Of a stretch of DNA of 64,000 nucleotides, positions 47,874-57,913 are shown piece after piece; the stretch's first letter is position 1; each line of letters starts with the position of its first letter. A program made the position numbers and the translations under genes. The stretch is from Helicobacter kayseriensis. Its GTDB lineage: Bacteria > Campylobacterota > Campylobacteria > Campylobacterales > Helicobacteraceae. Under the pieces are notes generated by a model, which made no database searches, was not told where the DNA came from, and worked only from the letters and a program-made list of their open reading frames with translations. Where the stretch lies: positions 1-64,000 of the forward strand of contig NZ_JAJTNB010000003.1 in assembly GCF_021300655.1 (NCBI RefSeq), in the 5' to 3' direction.

Positions 47874-47999
47874 TCACATCTCTACCACTTCCCCCTCCAT
47901 GCCAAAGCGATATTCCTCTCCATATATCTCTGTGCGATAGTCCAAGGATTTGCCAAGCTCTGCAATCTCTCTATTGTTGGTTTTGCAGTGTTTTTGATT
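47874..47999 (-). pseudogene. Unidentified gene remnant
   Basis: In one minus-strand frame, about 40 codons read NREIAELGKSLDYRTEIYG and then a short acidic end before TGA, with coding-like composition, but a stop closes the frame upstream and no start or ribosome-binding site exists. It may be the 3' end of a lost gene from the island. The family is unknown. Confidence 0.3.
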
Positions 48000-48030
48000 T
48001 TATTTTGAGATTTTGATTAGATATTCTGCA

Positions 48031-48053
48031 CACTTAGTCAGAATGACTAAGTG
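48031..48053. terminator. Inverted repeat, possible terminator
   Basis: Perfect 10-bp stem CACTTAGTCA / TGACTAAGTG with a 3-nt loop, between the converging island operon and the hydrogenase-like gene. Only a short T-rich tail follows. Confidence 0.5.
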
Positions 48054-48084
48054 CTAGTTTTAGAAGTTTTATAGAAATTTTAGA

Positions 48085-49782
48085 CTATTCCCCCAAAGCC
48101 AAGTAAAATCTCTTTGTTCTCCCGTATTGAAGAAATTTTTGTGTGAAAAGATTGGGTGTAACACTAAAGACATCTCCGCACAAAATAATATGTTCATATT
48201 CATTTGCAATCTCTCCAAAGCTCTCAGCATAGCTATCAATCACTCCATAACAGATTCCATAAAGATCAAGCCCACCTACAGCATAGGAGAACACAGGATT
48301 TAGGAATTTGGAAAAATCCACATTGTATTTTCCTTCAGAATCTGTCTTAAATTTCATCGCATATTTGCTTCCATAGTTGTGGATAAATTGCTCTGCAAGG
48401 CTGACCAATTCAGCATTTGAATAGATTCTATCCTCTCCCAAAAGCATGCAAACCACGCTAAACATATCGCAAAGATTTCCACTTATTTTGCTTTCTTGGC
48501 TGAGAGTTTGGATAAAGGTTTCTTTACTTGGAAAAGCTTTGAAATAGTTAGAGGCAAGTTTTCCACCAATTTTTGTTTTGGTTGCGAGTGTGTCAAATAA
48601 TATTCTAGGATTTGATTCAAAGCTAAATCCATCAATTTGCTTGCATTCACTATCTTTATAAGAATATAGAAGTGTGTTTTTTTCATAATCAAGTTTGATT
48701 AAGAGGGCATGATTGAGATTTTCATTTTGAGAGTATTGTTTAAATTCTTCAAGAGAATAGATTTTTGGTATTTTGGTGTAGCTTGCGAGTTTTGGAAGAT
48801 ATTCTTTGCCTTCTTTTAGTTTGGGAATGTTATTCCCCATAGGATTTTCAAATTTTCCCATATTATCCCAGAAATTTGGCTCACTACAGCCGATGCATCC
48901 ATGTCCTGCTTGAATAGGCCAGCTCATTTTGGAATTAAATTTGACTTTTCCACAATTATTATAAACATAAGGACCACGACATCCGACTTTATAAAGGCAA
49001 TAGCCTAGTTTTGATCCTTCATCTCCAAATTCTTGGACAAACTCTCCTGCTCCAAATGCTCCTTTGCGTTCGCATAAATCATGCACAGTTTTCCCATGGG
49101 ACCATATAGGACGATGAAGCTCATCAAGAGGAGGTGTTTCTCCCATAATTGCAAGATAAAGTAAAGTTGTACAGATATTAGTATCACTCGGAGGACATCC
49201 AGCAATATTGATTGTAGGCTTGTGAATAATTTCTGAGAGAGGTTTGGCTTTGGTTGGATTGGGATGAGCGACTTGGATTCCACCAAAAGAAGAACAAGAC
49301 CCTACGGCAACGATAAATTTGGCATTTTCAGCAAGCTCTCTACATTCGTGAGCTCCACTATGAGCTTCAGCCCCAAGTGTAAGAAACATATCCCCCTCTT
49401 CTGAAACACTTCCTTCTACGATAAGAATATAAGGATCATGACCGATACAATCTTTGAGTGTTTGTTTGGTTTGATGACCACTATTGGCCATAAGCATATC
49501 GTGATATTGAATCTGCATAAAATCAATAACAAATCGCTCAAAACTAAAATCAGAAGACATCAAAATACTTTCACTACATCCTGAGCACTCTTCCATATGA
49601 AGCCAAATAACTTTCAGACGAGAATAACTTAAAATCTCATAATATGATTCTAAATGCTCTTTAGGAAGCCCCAAAAGATTGATAGCACTTTTAATCCATT
49701 CTTTTTCTTGATCATTAAATTCTCTTGGATTCATATAGGTATGTTTCAAAGTTTGTAAGCGTTGTTTGATGATTTCTTCCAT
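48085..49782 (-). CDS. NiFe-hydrogenase small-subunit-like protein (HydE/HydA2 type)
   Basis: 565 residues from the ATG preceded by GGAGAGAATCA; longer in-frame starts add a non-conserved hydrophobic stretch. The N-terminal half is a small-subunit fold with Fe-S ligands: EECSGCSES, GSCSSFGG, AGCPPSD and late VGCRGPYVYNNCGK plus GHGCIGCSEP. The C-terminal half (about 220 residues) has no hydrogenase motif. Length and pattern fit HydE of H. pylori and HydA2 of Campylobacter, whose role is not clear. No large subunit or Tat signal is present. Confidence 0.8.
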   Translation of the reverse strand: MEEIIKQRLQTLKHTYMNPREFNDQEKEWIKSAINLLGLPKEHLESYYEILSYSRLKVIWLHMEECSGCSESILMSSDFSFERFVIDFMQIQYHDMLMANSGHQTKQTLKDCIGHDPYILIVEGSVSEEGDMFLTLGAEAHSGAHECRELAENAKFIVAVGSCSSFGGIQVAHPNPTKAKPLSEIIHKPTINIAGCPPSDTNICTTLLYLAIMGETPPLDELHRPIWSHGKTVHDLCERKGAFGAGEFVQEFGDEGSKLGYCLYKVGCRGPYVYNNCGKVKFNSKMSWPIQAGHGCIGCSEPNFWDNMGKFENPMGNNIPKLKEGKEYLPKLASYTKIPKIYSLEEFKQYSQNENLNHALLIKLDYEKNTLLYSYKDSECKQIDGFSFESNPRILFDTLATKTKIGGKLASNYFKAFPSKETFIQTLSQESKISGNLCDMFSVVCMLLGEDRIYSNAELVSLAEQFIHNYGSKYAMKFKTDSEGKYNVDFSKFLNPVFSYAVGGLDLYGICYGVIDSYAESFGEIANEYEHIILCGDVFSVTPNLFTQKFLQYGRTKRFYLALGE

Positions 49783-49961
49783 TGATTCTCTCCGATACTT
49801 TACTTTTTTAATAGTAGTAGATTTTTTTATAGGAAAAAAATGCAAGAAGATAAAACAAAATATTTTATGTTTAAATGTAACCAAAAAGAACATTTATCTT
49901 AGAATTTTTTTAAATGTAAAATATATAGTTTTGTAATGATTTTTTATGATTCGGAGAAGAT

Positions 49962-50534
49962 ATGCAAGAAACAATAGGGAATCTTGAGACTTATGGCTAT
50001 ATTTTTTTGTTTTTTTATTCTTTTGGAGGAGGACTTGTAGGAATTGTAGCGGCCGGAGTTTTATCTGCTTTGGGAAAAATGGATTTGGTTTTGAGTTTAT
50101 TGATCGCTTCTTGTGGCAATATTGTTGGCAGTGCATTGTTGGTTTATTTGGGAAGAAATCAAAAACAAGATCTCAAAAAATATCTTCAAAAACATAGGCG
50201 AAAAATTGCGCTTGTCAATCTTTGGTTTAGGCATTATGGGATTGCACTTATTTTTATCAATAAATACATTTATGGTTTTAAAACTCTTCTTCCTTTAGTG
50301 GTTGGGATCAGTAAATATCCTTTTATGAAATTTTTTATATGGAATAGTATTGCTTGTTTTGTATGGAGTGCTTTGATGGGAATTGGAGGGTATTTTGCAT
50401 CTAATTTGGCAATGAAATTGTTTGAGAGATTTAAGGAATATCCTTATGCGATGCCTTTAGGATTTGTTTTCTTGCTCGGAGTTCTTTGGTGTGTAATGAA
50501 ATGGAAAGAAAAGAGGGTTTCTAAAAGGAATTAG
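49962..50534 (+). CDS. DedA-family membrane protein (second copy)
   Basis: 190 residues, clearly a paralogue of the protein encoded at 4809-5372; shared stretches include NKYIYGFK, LPLVVG, GIVAAGVLS and FASNLAM. Two genes of this family in one window suggests separate lipid-transport roles or redundancy. The stop codon overlaps the convergent gpt gene by 4 bp. Confidence 0.88.
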   Translation: MQETIGNLETYGYIFLFFYSFGGGLVGIVAAGVLSALGKMDLVLSLLIASCGNIVGSALLVYLGRNQKQDLKKYLQKHRRKIALVNLWFRHYGIALIFINKYIYGFKTLLPLVVGISKYPFMKFFIWNSIACFVWSALMGIGGYFASNLAMKLFERFKEYPYAMPLGFVFLLGVLWCVMKWKEKRVSKRN

Positions 50535-50977
50535 AACATATCTCTTTCCCAAAAGAAGTCAATCCAATCTTGGGGTTCTCTGATAAAAAAGTCAGCTTTA
50601 ATTTGGGCATTTTGTTTTTGAAATACAACTGCTGAGTAAAATTTGATATCCGCATTTTCCTCTCTTAGGATTTCCATAATTTTGTGCAAACTTTTTCCGC
50701 TATCAACAATCTCATCAACAATCAAAACCTTCTTAAAGTCTTTGTTGATATTAGGAACATTTTTGATAATGAGCTCTTGCTGTTTGTTTCCATCATAAGA
50801 AATTGCATTGAGTGAATAAACTTCTCGAAGATTCCATCTCAAAGATAACATATGTGCAAGAGTAAGACCCCCCCTAGCAATCGCGATAATGGCATCGGGT
50901 TTTCCAATTTGAGAATCAATTTTTTCAAATAAAGTACGAGCATCTTTTAAAAACTCATCATAGGGGTAATACTGCAT
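50531..50977 (-). CDS. gpt: Xanthine-guanine phosphoribosyltransferase
   Basis: Purine salvage enzyme; 148 residues. PRPP-binding motif VLIVDEIVDSGKSL near residue 87; AIARGGLTLAHMLSLRWNLREVY and the C-terminal WIDFFWERD match the H. pylori enzyme. 8 bp downstream of mqnE. With the purine operon it shows that the organism can both make and salvage purines. Confidence 0.92.
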   Translation of the reverse strand: MQYYPYDEFLKDARTLFEKIDSQIGKPDAIIAIARGGLTLAHMLSLRWNLREVYSLNAISYDGNKQQELIIKNVPNINKDFKKVLIVDEIVDSGKSLHKIMEILREENADIKFYSAVVFQKQNAQIKADFFIREPQDWIDFFWERDMF

Positions 50978-50985
50978 ATTTTTCC

Positions 50986-52053
50986 TTAATATTCTTTGAT
51001 TTCATGATACAGACTGTCTCTTTCAATCGCTCTAAAGCCAGCATCTTTGATTTTGAAAATAAGCTCTTCTAGCTCAATTCCTGAAGCGCTTTTGGCACCA
51101 GCTCTAGATTGAATACTTTCAACTTCAATTGTTCCATCGATATCATCTGCACCAAATTCTTGAGCCACAAGAGCAAGATTTAGTCCTAGCGTTGCCCAGT
51201 AGGCTTTTATGTGTGGGATATTATCTAATAAAATTCTAGCGATTGCAATAGTTTTTAGAATCTCTTGGGCACTTGGGAATTGTTTTACATTGAGATAGTT
51301 GTTCTCTTTTTGATATAAAAGGGGGATAAAGGCATTAAACCCTCCTTCTTTATTTGTTGTTTGTGTTTGTTTGAGGCGTAGCATATGATCGATTCTGTGT
51401 TCTCTTTGCTCAATGTGTCCAAAGAGCATCGTGGCATTGCTATATCTTCCCATTTTGTGCCAAATAGAGTGAATCTTAAGCCAATCGTTAGATTTAACTT
51501 TCCCTTGACAGATGATTTTTCTTATTTCTTCATTGAAAATCTCAGCTCCTCCCCCAGGCATAGAATCTACGCCATTTTTTGCCATATCTTCTAAGACTTC
51601 TTCATAGCTTTTGCCAAATCGCCGTGAAAAATAATCTACTTCTGCAGCTGTCATTGCCTTGATATGAAGATCCGGAAAAGATTTTTTTATTTCTTGAAAC
51701 ATTCCCATATACCACTCATAGGTGTAATTTGGACTATGAGAGCTCACGATATGGACTTCTTTTGCTCCTTTATTGTGAGCATTTTGGGCAATTTGAAGAA
51801 TCTCATCTAGATTCATTTCATAAGGGTTTGGATTCTTGCGACTTGCTGAAAAGGCACAAAATTTACATACATCTGCACAGATATTGCTTGGATTGATATG
51901 GCGATTGATATTGAAAAATACTTTACTTCCATAAAGTTGTTTGCGTTTTTGATCTGCTATCTCTCCAAGAGTGAGCAGATCATATTCATAAAGTTTGGCA
52001 AGCTGGCTTGGATGAAGTTCTTCTCCTTGCTCTAAGCGATCTAGAATATCCAT
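50986..52053 (-). CDS. mqnE: Aminofutalosine synthase
   Basis: Radical SAM enzyme of the futalosine menaquinone pathway. 355 residues, with the cluster motif CADVCKFC near 60, SHSPNYTYEWY, and PGGGAEIF. Length and motifs favour MqnE over MqnC. Confidence 0.9.
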   Translation of the reverse strand: MDILDRLEQGEELHPSQLAKLYEYDLLTLGEIADQKRKQLYGSKVFFNINRHINPSNICADVCKFCAFSASRKNPNPYEMNLDEILQIAQNAHNKGAKEVHIVSSHSPNYTYEWYMGMFQEIKKSFPDLHIKAMTAAEVDYFSRRFGKSYEEVLEDMAKNGVDSMPGGGAEIFNEEIRKIICQGKVKSNDWLKIHSIWHKMGRYSNATMLFGHIEQREHRIDHMLRLKQTQTTNKEGGFNAFIPLLYQKENNYLNVKQFPSAQEILKTIAIARILLDNIPHIKAYWATLGLNLALVAQEFGADDIDGTIEVESIQSRAGAKSASGIELEELIFKIKDAGFRAIERDSLYHEIKEY

Positions 52054-52319
52054 AAAAAACCTCGAAGAAAAAATGTCTTATTTTAACAAATCAAATCACA
52101 ATTCTTAAAGGATGCGTAAATATCCCATTCTTGATCGTGCGTAAAACTAAGCTATCTTCTAGGGCAATTTAGTTTTGAAATAAGGGTGTGTAGTGTTAAG
52201 AAGATAGAAATCATAACCACATAGTCAAATCAAGTCTTTAATCTTTACTTTGACATTCAAAGCTAGAGAGCTTGAATATTTAAAATGAGCTTTTTATTTA
52301 TCGGGGTTGCTTTTGAACC
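52054..52319. other. Intergenic region between mqnE and moaA
   Basis: 266 bp, mostly AT-rich. A weak hairpin, TTCAAAGCT-AGAG-AGCTTGAA, lies near 52255-52275, where the moaA message would end. No gene or promoter was recognised with confidence. Confidence 0.4.
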
Positions 52320-53285
52320 TTATCCCCCTGTGTAATAAAATGCCCTTGCACTATGCTCATTTTGCTCTAAGTCCCATTGATTTTTTTCTGGTTTGTTTTT
52401 TACAGAAAGACGAATAGATTCTCTCATTTTTTGGGAATCACCTTCTAAGATCCCCTCTTTGGCATCCACTGCTTCTTGATAGTAAAGGCAAGGGCAAATA
52501 GTTCCTTCACTTGTTAGGCGGATACGATTGCAGCTTTTGCAAAAATCATCATTGTGTGGTGCGATGATTCCAAACTTTGTTCCATTTTCAAGTTGATAAC
52601 TTTTGGATGGCCCTAGTGTTTGTTTGGGAACTTCTATAATGCGATATTTTTGAGAGATGATGTGCAAAATCTCAGCCTCATTGAGCCCTTTAAGGTGAGA
52701 GCGTGCGTGATCGTTTTCCATAAATTCTATAAAACGCAGGGTGATTTTTCTTTGCATTGCATACTCAAGCATTGGAAGAATTTCATCATCATTGATTCCC
52801 TTGAGTGGAACCATATTGACTTTGATAGGGAATCCAACCTTTTGTGCTTCATCAATACCTTCTAAAATTTGAGGTAAAACATCGCGTTTGGAGATTAGAG
52901 CAACTTTTGAAGCTTGGAGAGAATCAAGGGAAATATTGAGGCGATTAAGTCCCGCATCTTTGAGAGCTTGTGCATATTGCTTGAGAAAGAACCCATTGGT
53001 TGTCAATGCTAGCTCAATTTCTGGAGAATAAGATCGGATTGAGGCAATAAAGTTTGCCAAATCCTTACGCAAAAGAGGTTCCCCACCTGTAATTCTTATT
53101 TTTTTGATTCCCTCATCAATGGCGACTTTGATAAATTCAAGCATTTTGTCCAAAGGAATCAGTGAGGATGTATCTGAGAAGTTCTCTGGAGTATCAGGCA
53201 TACAATATTGGCATCTAAAATTGCATTGCTTAGTGACAGATACTCTTAGATACTCAATTTTTCGATCAAAAGAATCAATTAGCAT
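52320..53285 (-). CDS. moaA: GTP 3',8-cyclase
   Basis: First step in molybdopterin synthesis. 321 residues from the ATG with TAGGAGC. N-terminal cluster CNFRCQYC at 21-28, [10 protein letters not shown]-terminal cluster [18 protein letters not shown], and the conserved last Gly-Gly. Together with mobA (divergent) and tupABC it covers molybdenum and tungsten cofactor supply. Confidence 0.95.
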   Translation of the reverse strand: MLIDSFDRKIEYLRVSVTKQCNFRCQYCMPDTPENFSDTSSLIPLDKMLEFIKVAIDEGIKKIRITGGEPLLRKDLANFIASIRSYSPEIELALTTNGFFLKQYAQALKDAGLNRLNISLDSLQASKVALISKRDVLPQILEGIDEAQKVGFPIKVNMVPLKGINDDEILPMLEYAMQRKITLRFIEFMENDHARSHLKGLNEAEILHIISQKYRIIEVPKQTLGPSKSYQLENGTKFGIIAPHNDDFCKSCNRIRLTSEGTICPCLYYQEAVDAKEGILEGDSQKMRESIRLSVKNKPEKNQWDLEQNEHSARAFYYTGG

Positions 53286-53451
53286 TTTTGCTCCTAGTCC
53301 CAAAATGATCTTATTTGGGTTGGGTTTGTGTCTTCAGTAAAACTTAATTAATTAATATTTTCATTATGTTTTTGGAAATATAACGAAAACAAGTTGCTTT
53401 TTGTTGTGTAATGATTACAATTTGATGATTTGACCAAAATGGAGACAAGAG

Positions 53452-54036
53452 TTGATTACTAGACCCTGTGTGATTTTGTGTGGAGGAAAAAGTTCTAGAA
53501 TGGGTGAAAACAAGGCATTGCTTTCTTTTGGAGGAAGGACATTGCTTGGTTTTCTCATCAAAAAATATCAAATGATCTTTGAAAAGGTTTATTTGTGTTG
53601 CAAACAAGAACATGTGAAATTTTATGAGAGATTGGGAGTATCGCTTTTGATTGAAAAGAGTCCGATTTTTTCGCCTATGATAGGTCTTCAAATGGCATTG
53701 CAAAATCTTTCTCAAAACCCATTTATTGTTTCTGTAGATTGCCCATTTTTGCAAGAAGAGCATTTTTTGCAAATCCAGAAGAAATTTTTAGAATGCAATT
53801 CAGATATTGTTTATGCAAAAACTTTAGAGAAATCTCATTTCTTGATTGGGATATATACAAATAAAGTTCTTCCTATTTTAAGAGAAAAGATACAAAAAGA
53901 GGACTATAAGATGTCTAGCCTTATTCAAGTGTGCTGTGCTGATTATGTTTTATTTGATAGCGAAGAGTCTTTTAGCAATCTCAACACAAAAGAAGATTAT
54001 GTATTGGCTCTTGAGAGGATAAAAAATGGCATCTGA
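53452..54036 (+). CDS. mobA: Molybdenum cofactor guanylyltransferase
   Basis: Adds GMP to molybdopterin. 194 residues; starts at TTG (preceded by GGAGACAAG), as CVILCGGKSSRMGENKALL is the N-terminal signature and needs this start. SVDCPFLQEEHF is the central acidic motif. Overlaps flhB by 11 bp. Confidence 0.88.
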   Translation: MITRPCVILCGGKSSRMGENKALLSFGGRTLLGFLIKKYQMIFEKVYLCCKQEHVKFYERLGVSLLIEKSPIFSPMIGLQMALQNLSQNPFIVSVDCPFLQEEHFLQIQKKFLECNSDIVYAKTLEKSHFLIGIYTNKVLPILREKIQKEDYKMSSLIQVCCADYVLFDSEESFSNLNTKEDYVLALERIKNGI

Positions 54037-55114
54037 TGAAGAAAAAACAGAAGCTCCATCGGCTAGAAAAATTGCTAAGGCAAGAGAAGAAGGAAATGTT
54101 GCCAAAAGTCCAGAAGTTATTGGATTTTTGGGATTAATGATTGGATTGAGTTTAGTCTTCTTTCTTTTTTCTTATTGGCTTGATGGGGTCCAAAGAGTTT
54201 ATTTTGAAGTCATGAGACAGATGAAAACCGAGCTCAGCATTCAAGATGCTCTCAATTTATTTTTGTCCCTAACTTGGCAGATTTTTCTTTTGGTCTCTCC
54301 TATCTTTTTGGCTCTTATTGTTGGCGGAGTCTTCGGAAATATTTTTCAATTTGGACTCCTTTTTGCCCCAAAAGTAATCATTCCAAAGTTTTCAAAGATC
54401 AATCCCCTTACAGGGATCAAAAATGTCATTTCACTCAAAAAATTGATAGAGGGGATGTTTATTACTTTCAAAGTTCTTTTGGCTTTTAGCGTGGGATTTT
54501 TGGTTTTTTTGAGTTTTTTGGATGAGATTCCATTGATGAGCAGATTAGATATTTTTTCTCAAATGGTTTGGTTTAGAAATAAAGCCATATTGTTGATAGG
54601 AGTTTTGTTGGTTTTGTTTGCGATTTTATCTTTGACTGATTTTTTGATTAAGAAATATCAATACACCAAATCTCTTAGAATGAGCAAAAAAGAAATTAAA
54701 GATGAGCACAAACAACAAGAAGGAAGTCCCGAAGTCAAACAGAAAATCCGGCAAATGCAAATGAAGGCTGCTATGAATCGGATGATGAAAAATATTCCTA
54801 GTGCTTCTGTTGTCGTGACAAATCCGACACACTACGCTGTAGCATTGCGTTTTAATAAGGAAGATAAGGATAAATTTGGAGTCCCTATTGTTGTAGCCAA
54901 AGGGATTGATCATCTGGCAATTCGTATTAAATCGATTGCAAGAGAACATGATATACAAGTGATTGAAAATCCTCCATTGGCTCGAGAGCTCTATGCGCGT
55001 ATTGAGATAGAATATCCTATAGAGGATGATTTATTTGTCGCTGTTGCTGCTTTGCTTAAAGAGGTAATTAGGCTTGAAAAACTGCAAGGCAAAAACAATC
55101 GTTTTGAGTTTTAA
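54026..55114 (+). CDS. flhB: Flagellar export protein FlhB
   Basis: Substrate-specificity switch of the flagellar secretion apparatus. 362 residues: N-terminal KTEAPSARKIAKAREEGNVAKSPE, four membrane segments, then the autocleavage site NPTH in VVTNPTHYAVALRF. First of a long plus-strand run. Confidence 0.96.
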   Translation: MASDEEKTEAPSARKIAKAREEGNVAKSPEVIGFLGLMIGLSLVFFLFSYWLDGVQRVYFEVMRQMKTELSIQDALNLFLSLTWQIFLLVSPIFLALIVGGVFGNIFQFGLLFAPKVIIPKFSKINPLTGIKNVISLKKLIEGMFITFKVLLAFSVGFLVFLSFLDEIPLMSRLDIFSQMVWFRNKAILLIGVLLVLFAILSLTDFLIKKYQYTKSLRMSKKEIKDEHKQQEGSPEVKQKIRQMQMKAAMNRMMKNIPSASVVVTNPTHYAVALRFNKEDKDKFGVPIVVAKGIDHLAIRIKSIAREHDIQVIENPPLARELYARIEIEYPIEDDLFVAVAALLKEVIRLEKLQGKNNRFEF

Positions 55115-55180
55115 AGATTGTTTTTGATATGATTTTAAATACTATCAGAATCAATCAATCTTCATTTGGGAATTTGTGTT

Positions 55181-56575
55181 ATGGGAAGAGTTAGAGGTTA
55201 TCGGAGAACAACAAACTATAGAGGATTTTTTGTCTTTTTATTTTTTGTTTTTATTGTTACGCTTGTTTATGTTGTAAAAGATTCGGATATTTTTGAAAAG
55301 AGATTGCCAGAAATTGAGATGGAAGAATACTCATATTGGAATCCCAAAGTCCCTGTTCCTATTGTATTTCGTGATGAAAGCAGTATCAAAGAATATTCTA
55401 TCACTGCCACTCTTGCAAATGGCGCTAAGGTTTTGGATCTCAAAGAGGTTGTGCTAGATAAACCCAAAGAAATAAAAATCAATCTTCCTATTCCTAAAAT
55501 TGCTCTAAAAGAGGGAGAGAAATTGCACTATGTGATTCGCGTTACAGATTGGAGTAATGCGAATTTTTTTAGCGGAAATACTCAAACAAAAGAGCTCAAT
55601 TTGATTGTTGATTCTCTTGCTCCAAAAGTAGATGTTGTGGCATCTTCTTTTGCAATCACTTATGGCGGAAGTGCGTTGATTGTTTTTAAAGCTCAGGATG
55701 AAAATCTCAAAAGTGTTATTTTTAGCAATGGAATAGATGAGTTTAAACCTTTTCCCTATATAGCAAAAGGATACTATGCTGTGATTGTGGCATGGCCGAT
55801 TAAAAACACTTCATTTTCTCCATTGATTATTGCAACAGATTATGCAAATAATCAAACAAAATATCGAGTTGCAATTGTCAAAAGAACGAAGGCTTATCGC
55901 AAGTCTATTTTAAAACTTCAAGATAAAAATTTTGATCAAGTCCATAAAATGCTTCTTCAGATTGGAAGAAAGAATCCTGATAGTTTTGCTGAGGGTGGAG
56001 CTAAATTTAAATATCTTAATGAAGAAATCCGAAGAGAAGATGAGAGTGAGATTTATCAAGCATCTAATAATTTCCCTTTAGAATTAATTGATAAGGCACC
56101 TATTTTTGAGCGTTTTTATCCTTTGAAGGGCGGGCAGGTTGTAGGATCTTTTGGTGATGCAAGACATTATTTCTATAAAGATCAAAATGTCAGCAATTCA
56201 TATCACTTAGGCCTTGATATTGCAAGCACGAAGCACGCTCCAATTTTACTTTCTAATGCTGGATTGGTTGTTTTAGAAAAGAGATTGGGACTTTATGGCA
56301 ATACGATTGTTGTTTATCATGCACTTGGTCTTTCATCTTCTTATTCTCATATTTCAACATTTAATTCAAAATTGGACGATTTCTTGAAAGAAGATTCTGT
56401 TCTAGCCTATACGGGATCTACAGGATGGGCCTTTGGGGATCATTTGCATTTTGGAATTATTGTTCAAGGGCATTTTGTTTGGATTGCAGAATGGATGGAT
56501 TCCAAGTGGATTAAGAACAATATCACATCTGTTTTACAAAAGGGTGAGAAGATCATAAAAGGACAAATTAAATGA
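55181..56575 (+). CDS. M23 (LytM-type) peptidase, cell-wall modifying
   Basis: 464 residues. One N-terminal membrane helix ([16 protein letters not shown]), a long periplasmic part, and a C-terminal M23 domain with zinc ligands in HLGLDIA and HLHFG. Probably trims peptidoglycan crosslinks like the Helicobacter Csd peptidases that determine cell shape, but this paralogue precedes lpxC. An ATG at 55181 is used; a TTG further up adds five residues. Confidence 0.85.
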   Translation: MGRVRGYRRTTNYRGFFVFLFFVFIVTLVYVVKDSDIFEKRLPEIEMEEYSYWNPKVPVPIVFRDESSIKEYSITATLANGAKVLDLKEVVLDKPKEIKINLPIPKIALKEGEKLHYVIRVTDWSNANFFSGNTQTKELNLIVDSLAPKVDVVASSFAITYGGSALIVFKAQDENLKSVIFSNGIDEFKPFPYIAKGYYAVIVAWPIKNTSFSPLIIATDYANNQTKYRVAIVKRTKAYRKSILKLQDKNFDQVHKMLLQIGRKNPDSFAEGGAKFKYLNEEIRREDESEIYQASNNFPLELIDKAPIFERFYPLKGGQVVGSFGDARHYFYKDQNVSNSYHLGLDIASTKHAPILLSNAGLVVLEKRLGLYGNTIVVYHALGLSSSYSHISTFNSKLDDFLKEDSVLAYTGSTGWAFGDHLHFGIIVQGHFVWIAEWMDSKWIKNNITSVLQKGEKIIKGQIK

Positions 56576-57465
56576 AACAAACAACGATTAAAAAGCCTGT
56601 TGAGGTTGTTGGGATTGGATTACACAAAGGCGTTCCTGTCACGATGAGCCTTGAGCCATTACCTGCTAATAGTGGCATTGTTTTTTATAGGACAGATTTG
56701 GGCGTTAAGATTCCGCTCCATCCTGATTATGTTGTCGATACGACAATGGCGACTGTGTTGGGTAAAGATGGAGCAAGGATAAGCACTATTGAGCATTTTT
56801 TATCTGCTGTCCATGCTTATGGAATCGATAATCTACTTGTAAAAGTTGATAATGAAGAGATTCCAATCATGGACGGAAGTGCGATTGGCTATTGTGCTTT
56901 ATTGGATGAGGCAGGAGTTGAGTATCTACGGGCAAGCAAAAGAGCCATTGAGATTAAAAAGCCTATTGAGGTTAGAGACGGAGAAAAGTTTGTTCGCATT
57001 GAGCCAAGTGATCAAACAATTTTTGATTTTAAAATTAAATTTGATCATCCTAGTATCAAAGAACAAGTGTATTGTTTCCGCTTTAGTACCCAAGCCTACA
57101 AAGAAGAAATCGCTAGAGCTCGCACTTTTGGTTTTTTGAGTGAGGTGAATTATTTGCGATCAGTTGGTCTTGCTAAGGGGGGAGGATTGCATAATTGTAT
57201 TGTGCTAGATGAAAGTGGGATTTTAAATAAAGAAGGGTTGCGATATCCTGAAGAATTTGCTCGACATAAAATCTTAGATGCAATTGGTGATATGGCAATT
57301 CTAGGAATGCCTCTTCTTGGGACTTATGTGGCTTTTGCAGGAAGTCATAAGCTCAATCATCTTTTGACTAAACAAATTTTAGCCCAAAGTGATGCTTATG
57401 AGATTGTTACTCTTCCAGAAGAGGTGCAAGAATATGAAGTTGAGTATGCTTATGCCAAAGAATGA
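56572..57465 (+). CDS. lpxC: UDP-3-O-acyl-GlcNAc deacetylase
   Basis: Commits UDP-GlcNAc to lipid A. 297 residues: [10 protein letters not shown] (zinc His), EIPIMDGSA, and [12 protein letters not shown]. Start overlaps the peptidase stop as ATGA. Confidence 0.96.
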   Translation: MKQTTIKKPVEVVGIGLHKGVPVTMSLEPLPANSGIVFYRTDLGVKIPLHPDYVVDTTMATVLGKDGARISTIEHFLSAVHAYGIDNLLVKVDNEEIPIMDGSAIGYCALLDEAGVEYLRASKRAIEIKKPIEVRDGEKFVRIEPSDQTIFDFKIKFDHPSIKEQVYCFRFSTQAYKEEIARARTFGFLSEVNYLRSVGLAKGGGLHNCIVLDESGILNKEGLRYPEEFARHKILDAIGDMAILGMPLLGTYVAFAGSHKLNHLLTKQILAQSDAYEIVTLPEEVQEYEVEYAYAKE

Positions 57466-57904
57466 TTTGCTTTTGTTTTCAAGCCTCAATCCTGTCTTAT
57501 ACGGAATTTATACGCAGGGACAATTACAAGAATCTTTTCGGTGCGAAGACAAGACGCTCGATGCGCTGATTGAGGTTCAAGAAGTTATCACAAAGCATAA
57601 AGTTAAGAGGGTTTTTTATGCAAATGGTCCTGGGAGTTTTACAGCTATTAAATTGACTCATATTTTTTTGCAAACTTTGCATATAGTGGAAGGTATTGAA
57701 TTATTTTGTGTAGATAGCTTTTTTTTCAATTCCAATGCACCCATCAAGGCTTTTGGAAATCGATATTTTCAAAAAAAGCAAGGACAAATTGTTTTGGAGA
57801 GTTTTGAAAAACAGCCAGAGAGTGTGTTTGTGTTGCCTAAAATTTTAAATGAAGATGCCTTTGGCTCTCAATGTGAGCCATTGTATATTCTTCCTGCAGT
57901 TTAA
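57452..57904 (+). CDS. tsaB: TsaB-like tRNA t6A protein
   Basis: 150 residues. [10 protein letters not shown] is the TsaB signature (YGPGSFTGLR) and the N-terminal half keeps the ASKHA-like start ([15 protein letters not shown]). The gene is shorter than usual TsaB but like that of other Helicobacter. Overlaps lpxC by 14 bp. Confidence 0.75.
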   Translation: MPKNDLLLFSSLNPVLYGIYTQGQLQESFRCEDKTLDALIEVQEVITKHKVKRVFYANGPGSFTAIKLTHIFLQTLHIVEGIELFCVDSFFFNSNAPIKAFGNRYFQKKQGQIVLESFEKQPESVFVLPKILNEDAFGSQCEPLYILPAV

Positions 57905-57913
57905 GGAGGAGAG

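Larger units (their letters stand above)
47784..48084. other. Gap between KAP gene and hydrogenase-like gene
   Basis: 301 bp. It contains a short minus-strand remnant (47874-47999) and an inverted repeat at 48031-48053. Nothing else is recognised. Confidence 0.5.
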
